NCBI GenBank assembly: GCA_031383745.1
Contig: JANMZX010000049.1
Location: forward strand, 1 to 8,787
Source: CAISIP01 sp031383745
Lineage (GTDB): Bacteria > Pseudomonadota > Gammaproteobacteria > Burkholderiales > Burkholderiaceae_C
DNA length: 8,787 nt
Direction of reading: 5' to 3'
Below are positions 6,301-8,787 of this stretch, in pieces (position 1 is the stretch's first letter; each line of letters starts with the position of its first letter). A program made the translations under genes and the position numbers. The notes beneath the pieces are model-generated. The model searched no databases. It was not told where the DNA came from and was given only the letters and a program-made list of their open reading frames with translations.

Positions 6301-8787
6301 AAATTGCGCGAGCCCACGGTGCCGCCGGTCAGGCTGATGGACCGGTTCGCACCCAGCATGTTGATCGTCTGGGTGCTGCCCTCCGAGTAGATCGACGCGC
6401 GGCTGCCGTGGCCGGAGCCGCCCACATTGACGCCGGCGCTGGAGCCGCCGGCCATCACGATGGCGCCATTGCTGTTGATGGTCTGCGTGCCGGTGCCCAG
6501 TTGCTCGATCTGCGCAGCGTTGTCCGACAAGGCGCCGCCGCCGCCCGTCATCTGCAGGCCGCCTGCGCCCAGGTTGATCAATTGACTGGCATTGGTTCCG
6601 GTGCCGATGTAGGCCAGGTTGCCATCGCTGAACCCGCCCCCTGCGACGCCACCGAACATCGCCAGGCCGGTGGCCGTGAGGGTCTGGCCGGTCGCGCCGA
6701 AGATCACCGAGCGGTTCTCGATGCCGGACGCACCGCCGCGCACCACGACATTGCCCGCCGTGATGGTCTGTGCGCCGGCGCTGGCCGTGATCACCGCGCG
6801 GTTGCCCTCCCCGTCGACACCGCCATTGGCGCCGCCCACCATCGTGATATTGGGCGCGCCGCTGATCGTTTGCGCACCGTTGACCGACTCGATCATCGCA
6901 AACGCGCGGCTGCCGTTGGTGCCGCCGGTGAGGTTGATGGCGCCGCCGGCCGTGAAGTTGATCGTCTGCGACGTGCCATCCGCCTGGATCTTGGCCTTGC
7001 TGCCGTGGCCGGACCCACCCACGTTGACCTTGGCGGAGGATCCACCCACGATGGTGATGGCCCCACCGCCGTTGACGGTGACACTCTGCGTCGTGCCGGC
7101 GCCGCCGCTTTGCCATACCTGCGCGTCGTTGTCCGTCTCGGCGCCGGTGCCGCCACCGCCGCTGATGCTGATCCCGCCGCTGCCTACCGTGATCGTCTGG
7201 TTGCCGGCACTCTCCAGGCGCGCCGAATTGCCGACTCCGAAAACACCACCGCTGGCGCCGCCGTTCAGCACGATCGCGCTGGCGCCCGACACCGTCTGCG
7301 TGCCGCTGGCCGAGCTGGCCTTGACACCGGCCACATGGCTGCTGCCGACCGTGCCGCCGGTGATGTTCAGGTTGCCGCCGGCCAGGAAACTGATCGTCTG
7401 GGAACTGCCGGGAGAGAACACGGTCGCCTCGTTGGAGGACCCGCTGCCCGAACCGGCAACCAGGTTCAGGTTGCCGCCGCCCGTGATTTCGATGAGCTGG
7501 GAGGAACCCCCGTTGGACGAACCGATCAGCGCGACGTTGTGGCTGCCGGAACTGCCGCCGGTGAGGCTGTAGGTGGCAGCACTCACCTTCTGCAGGCCTG
7601 CGCCTCCCTGGCCAATGAAGGCGCAGGTGCCCAGGCCGCCACTCGCACCGCAATCGCCACCCGCGCCACCCGACCCCGAGCCCCCCTGCAGGTTCACGAA
7701 CCCGGTGGTGCTGACTGTCTGCGACCCGGACAGGTTGATCAGGCCGGCATGCACGCCGTCCACGCTGCCACCTTGCACCAGCAGGCTGCCGGACTGGCCC
7801 GCCTGGCCCAGGACGATCGACTGGTTGTTGCCGCTCAGATCGGAGTCGCCAGTGGCAAACCCCGCGCCGATCTGCAAGGCGTTGCCACTGGAGACGCCGC
7901 GCACCAGCACCGTCTGATTGCCGTCGGTGGAGATGTTGGCCGACCCGCCACCGCCGACCACGCGCATGAAGTTGGCATCGTTGACGGTGATGTTCTGCGC
8001 GCCGCCACCGTTGCTGCTGATCGTTGCCACGCCGGCGGCGGCGGACGCGTTGCGCACCACCAGGCCTTCGCTGGATGCGTTCATGCCGGTGGTGATGATG
8101 GACTGCCCGCCGCCCGCAAAGCTGGAAATCTCGGCGTTGCCGGTCGACGCGCCCGCCAGCACCTCGACGTACTTCGCGTTGACGGTCTGTCCGCTGGTCT
8201 GCGCCAGCACGGCTGCGCCGCCGCCACCCGTTCCCTGCACCGTCAGGCCGCCGGCCAGGTTGATGTTGACGCCGTTGGCCGAGACGAACTGGGTCACCAG
8301 CATAGGCTTGGCCGCATTGGTATTGGTGGCGCTGAAGTTGCCGCCGGTCGAGAAGATGTTCGCGTTCAGCGTGATGGCGTCGCCCGCAACCAGGGCGACA
8401 TTGCCGGTGGAAGAAATGCCGCCCCCGTTCAGGGTCAGGTCGGTCGCGGCGCTCAGCGAGACATTGCGCCCGCTCAGCAGGGCCGGGACGATCAGTGGCC
8501 CGATCCCGCTGGACAGCGCGATGTCAGCCGTGCCGGTATTGATCGCGGTGCCCGGCAGGGTCAGCGTGTGGCCGGCCGCAAGACTCACCGGCTGGTTGGC
8601 GCCACTGCTCAGCGATGTCACCGTCAGCGAACTGCCGGCGCCCTCAACGACATTGATGGCATTGCCGGCCACACCGAGGCTGTTGAGGTTGTTGCCGGCC
8701 ATGGTCAGCGTGACGTTGCCGGTACCTGCGTTGACCGCGGTGGTACCCGAGATGACCAGCGGTGCCGTCTGCGTCACATTGCCGTTG
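3309..8787 (-). CDS. Giant filamentous-haemagglutinin-like TPS exoprotein (TpsA), N-terminus outside window
   Basis: The frame is open from the right edge to TGA 3311-3309, at least 1,825 residues. A GTG at 8777 sits in the middle of a repeat (N-G-N-V-T-Q-T-A) and has no signal peptide after it, so it is not the start. The signal peptide and the conserved TPS domain must lie beyond 8787. Composition is Gly/Ser/Thr/Ala/Asn/Val with only three cysteines. Order from the visible N-side: VTQTAPLVISGTT-type haemagglutinin strands (8787 to about 7730); about 22 glycine-rich repeats of 27-40 residues (7724-5394); a linker; two YDG/MBG-type domains with KAYDGG and KTYDGG (4940-4413); a W-rich segment WTGGAGNNLWSSAGNW (4397-4332); another beta-helix stretch with ISQTGPVITG, SGDIVVANSGAL and GGHIALTNTGPV; then a charged alpha-prone tail ending TEGDICR. 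These features fit a secreted surface adhesin folding as a beta-helix. No C-terminal toxin domain, VENN motif or immunity gene is seen. It is translated first and then coupled to the FecR and TpsB genes. Ligand and host-related role cannot be read from the sequence. Confidence 0.9.
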   Translation of the reverse strand, partial: NGNVTQTAPLVISGTTAVNAGTGNVTLTMAGNNLNSLGVAGNAINVVEGAGSSLTVTSLSSGANQPVSLAAGHTLTLPGTAINTGTADIALSSGIGPLIVPALLSGRNVSLSAATDLTLNGGGISSTGNVALVAGDAITLNANIFSTGGNFSATNTNAAKPMLVTQFVSANGVNINLAGGLTVQGTGGGGAAVLAQTSGQTVNAKYVEVLAGASTGNAEISSFAGGGQSIITTGMNASSEGLVVRNASAAAGVATISSNGGGAQNITVNDANFMRVVGGGGSANISTDGNQTVLVRGVSSGNALQIGAGFATGDSDLSGNNQSIVLGQAGQSGSLLVQGGSVDGVHAGLINLSGSQTVSTTGFVNLQGGSGSGGAGGDCGASGGLGTCAFIGQGGAGLQKVSAATYSLTGGSSGSHNVALIGSSNGGSSQLIEITGGGNLNLVAGSGSGSSNEATVFSPGSSQTISFLAGGNLNITGGTVGSSHVAGVKASSASGTQTVSGASAIVLNGGASGGVFGVGNSARLESAGNQTITVGSGGISISGGGGTGAETDNDAQVWQSGGAGTTQSVTVNGGGAITIVGGSSAKVNVGGSGHGSKAKIQADGTSQTINFTAGGAINLTGGTNGSRAFAMIESVNGAQTISGAPNITMVGGANGGVDGEGNRAVITASAGAQTITAGNVVVRGGASGIENRSVIFGATGQTLTATGLAMFGGVAGGGFSDGNLAYIGTGTNASQLINLGAGGLQMTGGGGALSDNAAQIEQLGTGTQTINSNGAIVMAGGSSAGVNVGGSGHGSRASIYSEGSTQTINMLGANRSISLTGGTVGSRNFAQIFAENTGNQVINGASSIALTGGTSGGVVGEGNSAYISANSGSQTIAATSISLTGGAAGTENLAAIQQSSSTGATTGTQSITIGGGGAVTLQGGGGTTNLARIRSFGATQTLNYSAGGTLNLTGGTGASLDFARVEAVNGNQNILGSPNIALAGGAGGGADLNGNFASITANNAAATQTIVSSAMTLNAGAAGINNYAVITAPVQNLTVHGNLAITGGGSAASLDGTTGGGARIGANGGAASTLVLAVDNNITLTGGSVAGAAIGSNVQGGTSTAISITAGGNVTLNPGSAPTAGARIGSPAAGPAAGDILVVAGGSIGLNGTVAGETAVRTLGKVKLEGNTLAIGNAVTGSEVDLHGLAGVSLSGVAAVSATATSGNSLELVVDSGAFSNTAGASALTAAAGGRWLVYSVDPANDTRGGLVPAFKQYDAVPGDTVLGSGNGFLHSVVPTATASLVAPISKAYDGGVGAALTGANYSVTGIDGDVVVLNNPASGSYDNKNVGSGKTVTATGLVVVSASNAGIPVFGYNPSVAPATGAVGSIGTASLVVSTLDVNKTYDGGTTAAGAAVISSGSLFGSDTLSGGTFAFTDRNVGTGKTVTVAGVSVNDGNGGANYSVSFANNTTSSIGQLPLATWTGGAGNNLWSSAGNWAGGAIPVGANVAAVSIPAGSGDVVFNSAVPATSLQSLASARPLGIGSGSLQVSNSMVVADFSQSGGAVGGAGSLSVGNSFSQSGGSIAMGGPITIAQNSGNLSFASLQAPTVRLAAPNGSISQTGPVITGSLATVSQTGTALTQGGNQIGALLAQNTGSGDIVVANSGALAVVGIDNAGGHIALTNTGPVHTLGPVVAAAGRISLVAANPGGDLTLDGAVVASDQVYLRADNLFTQNSAVVGPNGVLAEAAVGPIGIGLLATAIGSPVDYRVAGVSVAPPPSEISVAALIEEVQSAAAAPLVVFAEQFKEIVADVKVKDLLDTNADGSRKNKRTDDTIVTEGDICR
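3323..3329 (-). promoter_or_regulatory. Shine-Dalgarno of the FecR-domain gene, inside the tpsA 3' end
   Basis: On the minus strand GAGGGGG is followed by ATAT and the ATG at 3318-3316. The same bases are the codons GAG-GGG-GAT-ATA of the exoprotein C-terminus (residues E-G-D-I), so ribosomes finishing tpsA at 3309 end almost on top of the next start. This fixes the start of the FecR-domain gene. Confidence 0.75.
4332..4397 (-). other. W-rich beta-strand segment (W-TGG...W...NW...P) in TpsA
   Basis: Three tryptophans in WTGGAGNNLWSSAGNW, followed by AGGAIP, directly after the second YDG domain. The W-x(n)-W-x5-NW-x(n)-P pattern resembles the first strand of autotransporter-associated beta-strand repeats and often marks entry into another beta-helix section. 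Few other tryptophans occur in the visible protein. Confidence 0.55.
4413..4667 (-). repeat. YDG/MBG-type domain 2 of TpsA
   Basis: About 85 residues beginning ASLVVSTLDVNKTYDGG, with TDRNVGTGKTVTVAGV, GGANYSV and the closing SSIGQ strand. It is a diverged duplicate of domain 1 (KxYDGG, then NVG(S/T)GKTVT, then IGxAxL or IGQLPL). Confidence 0.75.
4668..4940 (-). repeat. YDG/MBG-type domain 1 of TpsA
   Basis: About 91 residues starting ASLVAPISKAYDGG, with the internal signatures GSYDNKNVGSGKTVTATGL and a closing GSIGTASLVV strand. This is the pattern of the YDG/MBG domains found in bacterial adhesins, usually in tandem near the C-terminal side of a large exoprotein. Boundaries are set from the repeated ASLV strand. 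Confidence 0.75.
5685..5972 (-). repeat. TpsA super-repeat cycle 4 (A-B-E, decaying)
   Basis: About 96 residues. A starts TQTLNYSAGG at 5972, B has GGAGGGADLNGNFA, E has NAGAAGINNYA. After this the order is lost and units become irregular. Confidence 0.6.
5973..6374 (-). repeat. TpsA super-repeat cycle 3 (A-B-E plus one further unit)
   Basis: 134 residues. A starts TQTINMLGANRS at 6374, B has GGTSGGVVGEGNSA, E has GGAAGTENLAA, followed by one unit with GGGGAVTLQGGGG. The last unit occupies the C/D place but lacks the GSGHGS loop. Confidence 0.65.
6375..6971 (-). repeat. TpsA super-repeat cycle 2 (A-B-E-F-C-D)
   Basis: 199 residues. A starts SQTINFTAGG at 6971, B has GGANGGVDGEGNRA, E has GGASGIENRSV, F has the FSDGNLAYIG loop, C has GGGGALSDNAAQ, and D carries NVGGSGHGSRA (the NVGGSGHGS part is at 6402-6428). 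Relative to cycle 1 it has two extra units between B and C. Confidence 0.7.
6972..7403 (-). repeat. TpsA super-repeat cycle 1 (A-B-C-D)
   Basis: 144 residues. The A unit starts SQTISFLAGG at 7403. The B unit has NGGASGGVFGVGNSA, C has a GGGGTGAETDNDAQ loop, and D carries NVGGSGHGSKA (the NVGGSGHGS part is at 6999-7025). Confidence 0.7.

Larger units (their letters stand above)
5394..7724 (-). repeat. Tandem array of about 22 glycine-rich beta-strand repeats in TpsA
   Basis: Units of about 27-40 residues each begin with (S/T)QT(I/V/L) and continue roughly as x4-6-G-x-(I/L)-x-(L/I/M)-x-GG, a variable Gly/Ser/Asn loop, then (N/S)-x-A-x-(I/V)-x-(S/A). Examples of unit starts are SQTVSTTG, SQTISFLAGG, TQSVTVNGGG, SQTINFTAGG, QTIAATSISLTGG and QTLNYSAGG. 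The strand-turn-strand pattern fits successive rungs of a right-handed beta-helix (inference). Unit edges at the two ends of the array are approximate, because the last units lose the QT start. Confidence 0.85.

Noticed and set aside
5317..7653. A 778-codon open frame on the minus strand in a different frame from the exoprotein
   Set aside because: Its translation is Arg/His/Gln-rich low-complexity sequence. It is the frame-shifted reading of Gly/Ser/Thr/Asn repeat codons. The in-frame reading shows recognisable repeats and continues on both sides.
5394..7724. RTX calcium-binding nonapeptide repeats
   Set aside because: Glycine-rich loops such as GGVDGEGN occur, but there is no regular GGxGxDxLx nine-residue period; the period is about 30 residues. 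The transporter is TpsB, not a type I system.
5394..7724. CRISPR-like or other non-coding tandem DNA repeat
   Set aside because: Repeats are imperfect at DNA level, vary in length by multiples of three and preserve one reading frame, so selection acts on the protein.
6619..7917. Long plus-strand open frames antisense to the exoprotein, all in one frame (also 3724-4458 and 4915-6390)
   Set aside because: Pro/Leu/Val-rich products are expected from reading Gly-rich GC-biased codons on the opposite strand. There are no Shine-Dalgarno sites or domain patterns, and the frames break wherever the repeat composition changes.
8775..8777. GTG at 8777 as the start of the exoprotein
   Set aside because: The frame stays open to the edge, the upstream codons (N-G-N) complete a repeat strand, and no signal peptide or TPS domain follows.

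Overview
The window is GC-rich DNA (roughly two thirds G+C by eye) from what looks like a betaproteobacterium, probably Burkholderiales/Comamonadaceae-like. This is inferred from the FdxA type, the codon usage and the style of the secretion locus; no 16S or other taxonomic marker is present. Almost every base is coding. The only intergenic stretch is 16 bases, between two convergent genes.

Layout: positions 1-252 (+) hold the 3' end of a seven-iron ferredoxin gene (fdxA), cut by the left edge. From 269 to the right edge, everything lies on the minus strand as one tightly packed operon, read right to left. It starts with a very large secreted exoprotein of the two-partner-secretion (TPS) type (3309-8787, 5' end outside the window). 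Next comes a periplasmic protein with two FecR domains (1954-3318), then the TpsB/FhaC-type outer-membrane transporter (269-1957). The genes overlap by 10 bp (exoprotein/FecR) and 4 bp (FecR/TpsB, an ATGA junction), so translation of the three is probably coupled. No promoter for the operon lies in the window; it should be upstream of the exoprotein start, beyond base 8787.

How they work together: the exoprotein (TpsA) would be exported by Sec into the periplasm, then threaded through the TpsB barrel to the cell surface, where its repeats fold as a long beta-helix or beta-rich fibre. TpsB has a signal peptide, two POTRA regions and a barrel with the L6 arginine motif and a C-terminal phenylalanine. 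The FecR-domain protein has a signal peptide, no further membrane anchor and no sigma-factor partner here. Its place between TpsA and TpsB suggests a periplasmic accessory role in the same secretion or assembly process rather than classical FecIR signalling; this is inference.

The features most worth a second look are: (i) the tpsA-fecR-tpsB coupling; (ii) the duplicated FecR module, each copy followed by a C-x3-C pair; (iii) a tandem array of about 22 glycine-rich beta-strand repeats in TpsA, arranged as a higher-order A-B-(E)-(F)-C-D super-repeat; and (iv) a TpsA C-terminus whose codons double as the Shine-Dalgarno and start of the next gene.
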